Assembly: GCF_019457945.1 (NCBI RefSeq)
Contig: NZ_JAHZSU010000003.1
Span: forward strand, 744,001-808,000
From: Ornithinimicrobium laminariae
GTDB lineage: Bacteria; Actinomycetota; Actinomycetes; Actinomycetales; Dermatophilaceae
Length of the DNA: 64,000 nt
Direction of reading: 5' to 3'
Each line of letters starts with the position of its first letter. The first letter of the stretch is position 1. Below, one piece after another: positions 50,996 through 59,535 of the stretch. Position numbers and translations under genes: made by a program. Below the pieces are notes generated by a model. It ran no database searches. It saw nothing but the letters and a program-made list of their open reading frames with translations, and was not told the origin of the DNA.

Positions 50996-52522
50996 CTAGT
51001 AGGCACCGACTCCTCGGCGACGCGCACGAATAGCCGAGCGGTCGGTGCCTATCTGCTTCCGGGCGAGGTAGGCGCCAATCGATAGCCCCGCGGCCAGCCC
51101 GATGCCGGTGCCAATCACAACGCTGAACTGCACATAAATCGCGGTGATGTAAGCCCCCGCCTCGGAGTCTTCCATCAAGAGGAAAAGGCCCTTGTAGACG
51201 GCCAGCCCAGGCAACAGGCTGATGATGGCTGCTGTGGTGATGGCAAGCTCAGGCACTCGCAGTTGACGGTGCAAATAGTAGCCAGCAAAGCCAACCACAA
51301 CAGCGGGGATGGCCACTGTCGGACCAATGCTGAACTGGAAAAGGCTGACCAACTCAAAGAGGATCCACGCTGCGCCCGACAGAGCAATCCCTAGCATTGT
51401 GGCGCGAACACCCGTGTAGGTCGCCAGGCTGAAGCCAAGCGCAACCAGCATGGCTCCCAACGTGCCAAACAGCGGCGAGCCGCCGAGCGTGACATAGGGA
51501 GAAATCGACATCCCGACACCCAGCGCTGTAGAAATCTGCAGGGCCAGGGCCGTCCCGATACCAATACCCAAGGTCATCATCAGCACTTCAATGCCACGTG
51601 CCGCCGAGGTCAGGTAGTAGCCGTCAATCGCGTCTTGCGCGGCGCCCAAAACCGAGAGCCCCGCTAGCAGAACGATGATGCCGGAGACGACGACGACCGA
51701 CGGAGAGTTGAGCCCAGGGATCCCGCCCATGGCGGAACCGAGCGCAGTCAGTCCGGCCGCAATAAAGGTTGGTATCGAAGCACTAAGCGCATTGGCAAAG
51801 AACCCAGCGAGACCAATTTTTTGGGAAAACCGTTGAGTTTGGTCCACCAGGGCTGCGCTGATCGCAGCCACAATCCACATGACTGGCCCGGCACCAAAAA
51901 TCCAGGTCACACCCACGGCGATACAGGACAGCCCGGCCGTGGCGACCCAGCGACGGTGGGGGTGAGGCCGGACCAGAATGTCGCTCAACTGCTGCCGAGC
52001 GTCCTCGACTTCGATGACTTCATGGCCGTTGTCGCGCGCAAACGCGATCTCTTCGACCAGGTTGTACAACTCTTCGAGGCGGGAGTAGTCGGCCGAGCGC
52101 ACCTTCACCACCCGCATCACCGACAGCGGGTCTTCGTTAGCTCCACGCTGGATCGAAACCGAGATTGAGGTGAAGGTGATGTCCACGTGAGTGGAGTGGA
52201 TGCCATACGCAGCGGTCAGCCGCAGCACCGTCGTGACCACGTCTGCGGCAGAAGCCCCCGTCGAGAGCAACGCTTCGCCCACTCGCAACGCGAGGTCAAT
52301 CACCAATCGGGCATGCTGCTGTGAAATGTCATCACTGGTGCTTGGCACACCGATCGGGACCGTGGGCGGCCCAAGTCCGCGGACGGCCCAACTAGCCCGG
52401 TCTCGCCAGGCCTTCCCGATGGATGGGGCTGGCCGCAATTGGGGCCCGGTGATCTCCGTGGCACCCACAATTGGCTCTTCGCTTACGTTCTGCTCCTGCA
52501 CACTCCCAGGGTAGGCATTCAC
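50996..52522 (-). CDS. thrE: Threonine/serine exporter ThrE family protein
   Basis: Membrane exporter of threonine and serine. A cytosolic N-terminal domain (about 65-195) carries DLALRVGEALLSTGASAADVV and VDITFTSISVSIQRG, the ThrE signature, followed by ten hydrophobic segments in two sets. 508 residues. GTG 52522 has AGGGG about ten bases upstream. It is convergent with the lipoprotein gene and divergent from pepP. Confidence 0.88.
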   Translation of the reverse strand: MNAYPGSVQEQNVSEEPIVGATEITGPQLRPAPSIGKAWRDRASWAVRGLGPPTVPIGVPSTSDDISQQHARLVIDLALRVGEALLSTGASAADVVTTVLRLTAAYGIHSTHVDITFTSISVSIQRGANEDPLSVMRVVKVRSADYSRLEELYNLVEEIAFARDNGHEVIEVEDARQQLSDILVRPHPHRRWVATAGLSCIAVGVTWIFGAGPVMWIVAAISAALVDQTQRFSQKIGLAGFFANALSASIPTFIAAGLTALGSAMGGIPGLNSPSVVVVSGIIVLLAGLSVLGAAQDAIDGYYLTSAARGIEVLMMTLGIGIGTALALQISTALGVGMSISPYVTLGGSPLFGTLGAMLVALGFSLATYTGVRATMLGIALSGAAWILFELVSLFQFSIGPTVAIPAVVVGFAGYYLHRQLRVPELAITTAAIISLLPGLAVYKGLFLLMEDSEAGAYITAIYVQFSVVIGTGIGLAAGLSIGAYLARKQIGTDRSAIRARRRGVGAY

Positions 52523-52563
52523 CCTGACATTCCCCTCAACGCCGGACGTGCCACGATGTGGGT

Positions 52564-54063
52564 ATGAGTGAAAAGCAGCCGCAAGCAGACCATCGCAGCC
52601 GCCCTACGGGGGAAGCCTTCAAGACCTTCATGCAGGAGGGCTGGGCACCGCGCGCTGCGGACCTGCCCGCCTTGACCGACGGGGCCGCGTCAGCCGCGCA
52701 CCGACGCGCCGCGCTAAGTGAAAAATTCCTCGGAGAACGCCTCGTGATCCCTGCTGGCGGCTTCAAGGTGCGCAGCAACGACACTGACTACGTCTTCCGC
52801 CCGCACACGGCTTTTGCTTACCTCACTGGCCTCGGCTCAGATCGTGAGCCAGACGCACTCCTCGTGATGGAGCCATTGCCTGAGGGTGGCCATGAATCGA
52901 CCTTGTACTTCCGACCGCTGGCTGGCCGGGAAACCGATGAGTTCTTCGCCGACTCCCGTGTTGGCGAGTTTTGGGTCGGTGCCCGTCCGACGTTGGAGAG
53001 CGCGGCGCAAGAACTTGGACTGAAGACGGCTCACTTGGATGAGTTCACCGCGGCCCTGGGAAAGGACGTCGGATCGCTGAACGTCCGGGTGGTGGCCGAT
53101 GCCGACCAGGACGTCACGGCAGCCGTGCTGGAGGTGCGTGCCACTGCCAACGAGCAAACGGAGCAGCGGGTGCAGGACGCGGCGGCTGCTGACGCCGAAC
53201 TGGGCCGCTACTTATCGACCGTGCGAGCGGTGAAGGATGCCTGGGAAGTTGAGCAGATGCAGCTTGCTGTTGACTCAACCGCCACTGCGTTTGACGCGGT
53301 CGTCGCCGCCTTGCCAGAGGCTGTTGAGAAGGGCCGTGGCGAGCGCTGGATCGAGGGTACGTTCGGCCTGCACGCCCGTCATACCGGCAACGGTGTTGGC
53401 TATGACTCGATCTGCGCTGCTGGTGACCACGCCAACACCCTGCACTGGATCCGCAACACCGGCGATGTCTCCCCGGGAGATCTCGTGTTGATCGATGCCG
53501 GTGTTGAGACCAACTCGCTATACACCGCTGACGTCACGCGCACCTTGCCGGTCGACGGCACCTTTACCCCCAACCAGCGCCAGGTGTATGACGCGGTGTT
53601 GCAAGCCGCCGACGCTGGCATTGCCGCCGCTCGCCCCGGCAACAAGTTCAGCGATATCCACGCCGCTTCCATCAGGGTCATTGCTACCAAACTGCACGAG
53701 TGGGGCATGCTGCCAGACGGCATTGACGTCGAGGCCACGCTCGACCCCGTTGAGGGTCAATTCCACCGACGTTGGATGGTGCATGGCACCAGCCACCACC
53801 TCGGGCTAGACGTTCACGATTGCGCGCAAGCGCTCCGGGCGGACTACCTCGATGGGGAGCTCCAGCCCGGGATGGTCCTGACAGTCGAGCCAGGCCTCTA
53901 CTTCAAGAAGGATGATGAGTTGGTCCCCGAGCAATTACGTGGCATCGGCGTGCGCATTGAGGACGACCTGGTCATCACTGAAGACGGCAACCGGAACCTC
54001 TCTGGCGCACTCCCCCGCGAAGCTGAAGCGGTCGAACGCTGGGTGCAGACCGGTGAGCGCTAA
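52564..54063 (+). CDS. pepP: Xaa-Pro aminopeptidase (aminopeptidase P)
   Basis: Removes N-terminal residues that precede proline. An N-terminal creatinase-like domain (about 40-210) is followed by the pita-bread metalloenzyme fold. Metal ligands lie in LIDAGVETNSLYTADVTRTLPV (two Asp), HGTSHHLGLDVHD (His), TVEPGLYF (Glu) and GVRIEDDLVIT (Glu). ATG 52564 follows CACGAT by 6 bases; GTG 52558 is the alternative. 499 residues. Confidence 0.94.
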   Translation: MSEKQPQADHRSRPTGEAFKTFMQEGWAPRAADLPALTDGAASAAHRRAALSEKFLGERLVIPAGGFKVRSNDTDYVFRPHTAFAYLTGLGSDREPDALLVMEPLPEGGHESTLYFRPLAGRETDEFFADSRVGEFWVGARPTLESAAQELGLKTAHLDEFTAALGKDVGSLNVRVVADADQDVTAAVLEVRATANEQTEQRVQDAAAADAELGRYLSTVRAVKDAWEVEQMQLAVDSTATAFDAVVAALPEAVEKGRGERWIEGTFGLHARHTGNGVGYDSICAAGDHANTLHWIRNTGDVSPGDLVLIDAGVETNSLYTADVTRTLPVDGTFTPNQRQVYDAVLQAADAGIAAARPGNKFSDIHAASIRVIATKLHEWGMLPDGIDVEATLDPVEGQFHRRWMVHGTSHHLGLDVHDCAQALRADYLDGELQPGMVLTVEPGLYFKKDDELVPEQLRGIGVRIEDDLVITEDGNRNLSGALPREAEAVERWVQTGER

Positions 54064-54563
54064 CTGCGCTTGACGGGCATTTGCTCCAGCAGGTCTCGTG
54101 CCTGCTGGGCAAACTTGTGCTCAGTGAGCAACTCGTAACGCGTCGCGACCACCTTGGAAACCGAGGTGAAGTCGCGGCGGCCACGGGTCATCCCGTAGCC
54201 GAGCATCGCCCAGACGAGGCCAAAGATGGCGCCGAATCCGATGGCACCCACGATGGTCGTAAGAGTATCTCCTGGCGTGGTGAAGAGGGTAAACACCAAG
54301 CCGACGAAGAGGCCCATCCAAGCGCCCGACAGGGCACCGCCCAAGATGACCCGTCCTGTTGTCAGACGGCCAGTTACCCGTTCTACCTGGCGAAGGTCAG
54401 TGCCCACGATGAGGCAGTTCTGCACCGGGAACTCCTCATCTGAGAGGTAGTCCACGGCGGCTTGGGCGTCTTCGTATCGCTCAAAGAGGCCCAAAGACAT
54501 GGGGTAGTTCAACGAAAGGCCAGTGCCTCGAGATCCTTCAGAGGGCTGCATCGGTGTCGTCAC
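54060..54563 (-). CDS. General stress protein 17M-like membrane protein
   Basis: About 167 residues. It begins with a GSP-17M (YflT-like) domain (MSLGLFERYEDAQAAVDYLSDEEFPVQNCLIVGTDL) and has two central hydrophobic segments (GGALSGAWMGLFVGLVFTLF and GAIGFGAIFGLVWAMLGYGM). Unknown function; the family is linked to stress. GTG 54563 (AGGAGA directly upstream, GAAACT at 6 bases) or ATG 54551 could start it. The end overlaps the pepP stop codon by 4 bases, so the genes are tightly convergent. Confidence 0.8.
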   Translation of the reverse strand: MTTPMQPSEGSRGTGLSLNYPMSLGLFERYEDAQAAVDYLSDEEFPVQNCLIVGTDLRQVERVTGRLTTGRVILGGALSGAWMGLFVGLVFTLFTTPGDTLTTIVGAIGFGAIFGLVWAMLGYGMTRGRRDFTSVSKVVATRYELLTEHKFAQQARDLLEQMPVKRS

Positions 54564-54600
54564 TCTCCTAGTTTCGCACTTCCACGACAATTACATGACA

Positions 54601-54632
54601 AAACCCCCGCCCACTGGAGTGGTCGGGGGTTT
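54601..54632 (-). terminator. Terminator of the 39-residue small gene
   Basis: AAACCCCCG-C-CCACT-GG-AGTGG-T-CGGGGGTTT, a 14-bp stem with one mismatch, followed by TTTTG on the minus strand. Confidence 0.9.
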
Positions 54633-54644
54633 GCAGTTCAATGC

Positions 54645-54764
54645 TCAGGCGCGACGAGTCTTACGGCGAGGCTTCACGGGGCGACGGGAGACGTCATACG
54701 CATCATTTGGCATGAATGCGCGACGAGCGGAGGAGATGTACGTAATCCCAGCGGGGATAGCCAT
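54645..54764 (-). CDS. Putative 39-residue basic small protein, unrecognised
   Basis: ATG 54764 opens a 39-codon frame ending in TGA. The product begins MAIPAGITYISSARRAF and ends VKPRRKTRRA, with about nine Arg and two Lys in its C-terminal half. GAAAGG lies about a dozen bases upstream, and a strong intrinsic terminator follows 12 bases after the stop. The arrangement is that of an independent transcript, and the composition suits RNA or ribosome binding. I do not recognise the family. Confidence 0.6.
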   Translation of the reverse strand: MAIPAGITYISSARRAFMPNDAYDVSRRPVKPRRKTRRA

Positions 54765-54884
54765 GGAGAACTTCGGCCTTTCGGGGTTCAAGGGGGTTTT
54801 CTACGATCTATCTAGTTCTACACCGAGATGTAGTTGATCATTCCATTGACGGCTGGTGATCCCAATCACCCCTGCACCAGTAGG

Positions 54885-54890
54885 TATCCT
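54885..54890 (+). promoter_or_regulatory. Putative leaderless -10 of the MgtE_N/CBS gene (TATCCT)
   Basis: TATCCT, GACGTC, then GTG 54897. Confidence 0.5.
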
Positions 54891-54896
54891 GACGTC

Positions 54897-56189
54897 GTGA
54901 GTAGTTCCCGCGTCTTCGTCGCTCGTCTCAATGGTCTTAGTGTTTTCGATCCTCTCGGAGACGAGGTGGGTCGCGTTCGAGACGTCGTGACCACACTGGC
55001 ACCCAGGGGCGGTAGCAACACTCCGCTAGCCGTTGGCCTTGTGGTGGAGGTCCCCGGGCGACGCCGCATCTTCCTGCCGCTGACTCGGGTGACGAGTATC
55101 GATTCCGGCCAAGTCATCACCACCAGTCAGCCCAACATGCATCGCTTTGAGCAGCGCCGGGGCGAAACCCTCATCCTGGCCGAACTCTTGGATCGTCGAG
55201 TCACCGTTCGCAACGATGGCGACACCTTCGCAGCCACCGTCGAAGACCTGGCCATCGACCTTGAACGCAATCGCGACTGGCGCATCACCAAGGTCTTTGT
55301 TCGCAAGGGTGAGCCGGAGCAAAGACAGCGTGGCCTGCGGCTACGGCGGCGCACCGGCGAGACGTTGCTGGTCGACATCGAGTCCGTCGACGGCCTGGCC
55401 CGGAGCGGCCCGGCACAAGCGGTTGACGCCCTACTCGAGGCTTACGAAGACCTCAAGACCACCGACCTGGCAGAGGCAATTCACGACCTCTCCAGCAAGC
55501 GACGCGGGGAGGTCGCCGATGCCCTCGAAGACGAGCGCCTGGCCGACGTGCTCGAGGAGTTGCCCGACGATGACCGGGTCGAGATCCTCATCAACCTGTC
55601 GCTGGACCGCGCAGCAGACATCCTTGAGGCGATGCAACCCGACGACGCGACCGACTTGTTGTCGGAGCTACCCGAGGCCAAGGCCGAGCAGCTGCTGCAG
55701 CGAATGGAGCCGGATGAGGCCGCTCCCCTACGCCGGTTGCTGACCTACGAAGAGAACACGGCCGGCGGTCTGATGACCAGCGAGCCAGTCATTCTCGGCC
55801 CAGATGCCAGCGTGGCCGAGGCGCTAGCCGTCGTGCGCCGCCAAGAACTGTCGCCCGCGTTGGCTTCACTGATCTTTGTCACGCGCCCGCCGCATGACAC
55901 CCCGACCGGCAAACTGCTCGGTGTCGTTCATATTCAGCGCCTGCTGCGGGAACCGCCACACGAGCCCATCGGCGGCATCTTGGACAAGGCCATCGACTCT
56001 GTCTCCGACAGCGCCAGCCTGGCGTTCGTGACCCGCCAACTTGCCGCCTACAACCTGGTGGCTTTGCCCGTGACCGACTCCGATGGCCGACTGTTGGGCG
56101 GCATTAGCGTGGACGACGTGCTCGACCACCTGCTGCCCGATGACTGGCGCCAGCGTGACGATTTGCCGGAGGACGTGACCCATGTCTGA
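54897..56189 (+). CDS. MgtE intracellular N-domain and CBS-pair protein (no transporter domain)
   Basis: 430 residues, fully soluble. An N-terminal PRC-barrel-like region (about 1-150) is followed by the MgtE_N superhelix (LSSKRRGEVADALEDERLADVLEELPDDDRVEIL and repeats) and two CBS domains (about 285-420). The Mg2+ channel domain of MgtE is absent, so this cannot be a transporter by itself; it may sense Mg2+ or nucleotide and act with another protein such as the adjacent DUF1003 protein. It overlaps that gene by 8 bases. Same order as Rv1232c-Rv1231c-mrp. Confidence 0.85.
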   Translation: MSSSRVFVARLNGLSVFDPLGDEVGRVRDVVTTLAPRGGSNTPLAVGLVVEVPGRRRIFLPLTRVTSIDSGQVITTSQPNMHRFEQRRGETLILAELLDRRVTVRNDGDTFAATVEDLAIDLERNRDWRITKVFVRKGEPEQRQRGLRLRRRTGETLLVDIESVDGLARSGPAQAVDALLEAYEDLKTTDLAEAIHDLSSKRRGEVADALEDERLADVLEELPDDDRVEILINLSLDRAADILEAMQPDDATDLLSELPEAKAEQLLQRMEPDEAAPLRRLLTYEENTAGGLMTSEPVILGPDASVAEALAVVRRQELSPALASLIFVTRPPHDTPTGKLLGVVHIQRLLREPPHEPIGGILDKAIDSVSDSASLAFVTRQLAAYNLVALPVTDSDGRLLGGISVDDVLDHLLPDDWRQRDDLPEDVTHV

Positions 56190-56784
56190 GCCGACCCCTG
56201 CGCGCAAGAGCCGGTCCAAGACAAGCAAGGCAACAAAGTCCTCTAGCGCAGCCCGCGAGAGCCGCTTGGATCAGCCGATGGCGATGCAAAAGCGTCGTCG
56301 GCTGTGGCGTCCCAACATGGACCCGGACACCTTCGGCCGCTTCGCGGAAGGGTTTGCCCGCTTTATGGGCACCGCTCGGTTCTTGGCCTACATGTCAGCC
56401 TTCGTTGTCATTTGGCTGATCTGGAACGTGACCGCACCGAACGGTTTGCGGTTTGACCCTTACGCGTTCATCTTTTTGACCTTGATGTTGAGTCTGCAGG
56501 CCTCCTATGCCGCTCCGCTGATCTTGCTAGCACAGAACCGTCAGGCCGACCGCGACAAGGTGATGATCGAGCAGGACCGCTCACGGGATGAGCGGGCCCT
56601 GGCCGAAACAGAGTTTTTGACCCGCGAAGTGGCTTCGTTGCGGATTGCGATGCGCGACTCAGCAACCCGTGACTTTGTCCGCTCCGAGTTGCGGAACCTG
56701 CTTGATGACATGGAAGAGCGCGGCCTTCGGGTGACCCGTGACGAGGGCGACGACCAGGATGGTGCCCCTGACTCGAGGCGGTGA
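56182..56784 (+). CDS. DUF1003 membrane protein
   Basis: 200 residues. A basic N-terminus (TPARKSRSKTSKATKSSSA) is followed by MGTARFLAYMSAFVVIWLIWN and FDPYAFIFLTLMLSLQASYAAPLILLAQNRQADRDK, two transmembrane segments with the DUF1003 signature, and a charged helical C-terminus that may form a coiled coil. Function unknown. Start overlaps the upstream gene by 8 bases, indicating coupling. Confidence 0.88.
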   Translation: MSEPTPARKSRSKTSKATKSSSAARESRLDQPMAMQKRRRLWRPNMDPDTFGRFAEGFARFMGTARFLAYMSAFVVIWLIWNVTAPNGLRFDPYAFIFLTLMLSLQASYAAPLILLAQNRQADRDKVMIEQDRSRDERALAETEFLTREVASLRIAMRDSATRDFVRSELRNLLDDMEERGLRVTRDEGDDQDGAPDSRR

Positions 56785-56794
56785 GCACGCCGCA

Positions 56795-56800
56795 TACGAT
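56795..56800 (+). promoter_or_regulatory. Putative leaderless -10 of mrp (TACGAT)
   Basis: TACGAT, GGGGGT, then ATG 56807. Confidence 0.5.
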
Positions 56801-56806
56801 GGGGGT

Positions 56807-57934
56807 ATGTCACTCCCCACGCTCGATGCATTGCACGCTGCCCTCACCAAGGTCAACGACCCCGAGATCCGCAAGCCCATTACGGAACTTGGCATGGTGG
56901 AGTCAGTTGATATTGACGACGACGGCTCAGTCCGCAGCACCATTCTGTTGACCGTGCCCGGTTGCCCGATGAAAGAGACGATCACCAAAGACGTCACGGC
57001 AGCCCTCAGCTCGGTTGCCGGTGTCACCGACGTGCAGGTCAGCCTCGGGGTCATGAGCGATGACCAGCGATCTGAGTTGCGCAACAACCTGCGCGGCGGA
57101 GCACCCGAGAAAGAGATCCCGTTTGCTCGCCCCGACACCCTCACCCGCGTGTATGCGGTGGCCTCCGGTAAGGGCGGTGTTGGTAAGTCTTCGGTGACCG
57201 TCAACCTCGCTGCTTCCATGGCCGAGCAGGGTCTGCGCGTTGGTGTCGTCGACGCTGACATTTACGGCTTCTCGGTGCCGCGCATGCTGGGTGTGAGCAA
57301 CCCGCCCACCCAGGTCGACGAAATGATCTTGCCGCCGATCGCCCAAGAGGTGAAGGTCATCTCGATCGGGATGTTCGTGCCGGGCAACCAACCGGTCGTT
57401 TGGCGTGGCCCCATGTTGCACCGTGCGATGCAGCAGTTCTTGGGCGACGTGTACTGGGGCGACCTGGACGTGCTACTGCTAGACCTTCCGCCAGGCACTG
57501 GCGACATCGCCATCACCGTGGCGCAGTTGCTGCCCAACTCGGAATTGATTGTTGTCACCACTCCGCAGCAAGCTGCCGCTGAGGTGGCCGAGCGCGCTGG
57601 CGCTATCGCGCTGCAGACGCACCAGCGCTTGGTCGGTGTCATCGAGAACATGTCGTGGCTGGAAGCGGCCGACGGCTCGCGCCAGGAGATCTTCGGCTCC
57701 GGGGGTGGCCAATTGGTCGCCGACTCGTTGTCGAAGTCAATCGGTGCACCGGTGCCGCTATTGGGCCAGATCCCGCTGGATGTCACCCTGCGCGAAGGCG
57801 GAGACCGTGGCGTCCCGGTCGTGCTGGGAGATCCAGACTCAGCATCGGGCACCGCCCTGCGTGGCATTGCCCGTGGGCTCGCTCAGCGCGGACGCGGTTT
57901 GGCCGGTCGCAAGTTGGGAATCACCCCAACCTAA
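56807..57934 (+). CDS. mrp: Mrp/ApbC family iron-sulfur carrier ATPase
   Basis: P-loop ATPase thought to carry and insert Fe-S clusters. An N-terminal DUF59 domain (NDPEIRKPITELGMVESVDI) is followed by GKGGVGKSS (121-129) and LLLDLPPGTGDIAITVAQLLP. The CPxC cluster-binding motif of many Mrp proteins is absent: the place after IENMSW reads LEAADGSRQEIFGSGGG, as I recall for other actinobacteria. 375 residues. ATG 56807 lies 6 bases after TACGAT. Confidence 0.92.
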   Translation: MSLPTLDALHAALTKVNDPEIRKPITELGMVESVDIDDDGSVRSTILLTVPGCPMKETITKDVTAALSSVAGVTDVQVSLGVMSDDQRSELRNNLRGGAPEKEIPFARPDTLTRVYAVASGKGGVGKSSVTVNLAASMAEQGLRVGVVDADIYGFSVPRMLGVSNPPTQVDEMILPPIAQEVKVISIGMFVPGNQPVVWRGPMLHRAMQQFLGDVYWGDLDVLLLDLPPGTGDIAITVAQLLPNSELIVVTTPQQAAAEVAERAGAIALQTHQRLVGVIENMSWLEAADGSRQEIFGSGGGQLVADSLSKSIGAPVPLLGQIPLDVTLREGGDRGVPVVLGDPDSASGTALRGIARGLAQRGRGLAGRKLGITPT

Positions 57935-57978
57935 GTCAGTGATCAACACCCCAACTCCCTTCGGCGTCGGTGCAACGT

Positions 57979-58404
57979 TTATGTTGCGTCGAGGTCGAAG
58001 GGCGTTGGCAGTTCTGGGTTGAACCGGCGGCGATTCGGCCGAGTGGCAGCACGGGGCTCGGCCTTGCTTTCTGGGCTAGCAGCACTGGACACCGTGGCGG
58101 TGTCCTTGTCGTCCACCGGCACCATGCCGGCCGCTTCGGCCGTTGTCTTAGAAGGCGTCTGGAGCGCTTCTCGAACGATGCGTCGCGGGTCATACTGACG
58201 CGGATCGAGTTGGCGCCAATCGACATCGTTGAAGGAAGGCCCCATCTCTTCTTTGATCTGCGTCTTGGCCCCCTCAGCCATGTCCCGCATGGAGCGAACC
58301 ATGTCGCCCAACTTTGCGGCATACGCTGGCAGGTTTTTGGGACCAATGATAAAAACGGCCAGCACTGCGAGCAGGAAAAACTCACCGCCGCCGATATTTA
58401 GCAT
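57979..58404 (-). CDS. tatB: Twin-arginine translocase subunit TatB
   Basis: Receptor subunit of the Tat export system for folded proteins. A single N-terminal hydrophobic helix (GGGEFFLLAVLAVFIIGPKNLPAYAAKLG) with the conserved GP hinge is followed by an amphipathic helix (DMVRSMRDMAEGAKTQI) and an acidic, Pro/Ala-rich cytosolic tail. Glu near the start of the membrane helix is typical. AGGAGG lies upstream of ATG. 141 residues. Downstream of htrA, as in mycobacteria. Confidence 0.93.
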   Translation of the reverse strand: MLNIGGGEFFLLAVLAVFIIGPKNLPAYAAKLGDMVRSMRDMAEGAKTQIKEEMGPSFNDVDWRQLDPRQYDPRRIVREALQTPSKTTAEAAGMVPVDDKDTATVSSAASPESKAEPRAATRPNRRRFNPELPTPFDLDAT

Positions 58405-58428
58405 TCGTCCTCCTGCCTCACGATCTAT

Positions 58429-59535
58429 CTACTCTGATGAGCCTTGCAGCGTCATAGTCACGGTGCGCCTGCCGCCATCAGTATCCAGCACTTCGGCCTC
58501 GATTATGTCGCCAACCCGGTAAGAACGCAGAATCACGATGAGTTGGCTTCCATCTTTGATGTCTCGCCCATCAATCGAGGTGATGATGTCGCCTGAGACA
58601 AGGCCAGCAGCCGCGGCCGCACCGTTTGGGTCGACGCCAGGAGTGCCGTCTTGCAGGTCATCGCCGACGCGAGCGCCGTCACCGGCATACTCCAGGTCCA
58701 AGAAAACACCAATCACCGGGTGCTCACTAGTCCCGGTCTCAATGAGTTGCTCGGCGGTGATCTGCACCTGTTCCGCTGGGATAGCGAAACCGAGGCCGAT
58801 GCTTCCGCTAGCAGCGCTCCCCAACGCCGAGGGTAGTTGGGCGATCGCGGAGTTCACCCCGACAACTCGGCCACTGAGATCGAGCAACGGCCCGCCGGAA
58901 TTGCCCGGGTTGATCGCTGCGTCGGTTTGGATCGCGTTGATGTAAGAAGCCCCGGAAAACTCGCCAGCCACCACAGGTCGATCCAAAGCAGACACGATCC
59001 CCAAAGTGACGGTGTTGTCGAGACCTAACGGTGCGCCGACAGCGAGCACCTGCTGCCCCACCTGGAGTTCATCCGAGTCAGCAAAGGCCAAGACTGGCAG
59101 GTTGTCGCGATCAACCTTCAAAACGGCGATGTCGTATGACGTGTCGCTGCCCACCAATTCGGCCGCTGCGGACGTGCCATCGGTGAACTCGACATTGATG
59201 CCATCCTCCGATGCACCCGCGATGACGTGGCTGTTGGTGACGATGTATCCGTCTTCGCGGATCACAAAGCCCGAGCCGAGCCCGCCCTCGTCGCCCGCAT
59301 CAACTGCGATAAACACCACGCTGGGCAGCACCATTTGCGCGATCTGAGTCGCCGGGGAGTCACTCGCTGGCTCGGTGTCGATCGGCAATGCCTGAGTGAC
59401 GGTGGGCGTGCTCGCGGGTTGCATGGCGCCGTTGACCGTGGCCGCGACTATCCCACCGGCAATACCGCCGCCGACACCCAAAAGCAGCGCCATCGCAATA
59501 ACGATGACGCTGCGGTTGGAGTTGGTGCTGGCCAT
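58429..59535 (-). CDS. htrA: HtrA/DegP-like trypsin-type protease with PDZ domain
   Basis: Membrane-anchored extracytoplasmic quality-control protease. One transmembrane segment at residues 10-35, a protease domain with His103 (SHV), Asp135 (YDIAVLK) and Ser213 (GNSGGPL), then a C-terminal PDZ domain (about 265-360). 368 residues. The start directly abuts the sigE stop (TAAATG). In mycobacteria an rseA anti-sigma gene lies between these two; none fits here. Confidence 0.94.
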   Translation of the reverse strand: MASTNSNRSVIVIAMALLLGVGGGIAGGIVAATVNGAMQPASTPTVTQALPIDTEPASDSPATQIAQMVLPSVVFIAVDAGDEGGLGSGFVIREDGYIVTNSHVIAGASEDGINVEFTDGTSAAAELVGSDTSYDIAVLKVDRDNLPVLAFADSDELQVGQQVLAVGAPLGLDNTVTLGIVSALDRPVVAGEFSGASYINAIQTDAAINPGNSGGPLLDLSGRVVGVNSAIAQLPSALGSAASGSIGLGFAIPAEQVQITAEQLIETGTSEHPVIGVFLDLEYAGDGARVGDDLQDGTPGVDPNGAAAAAGLVSGDIITSIDGRDIKDGSQLIVILRSYRVGDIIEAEVLDTDGGRRTVTMTLQGSSE

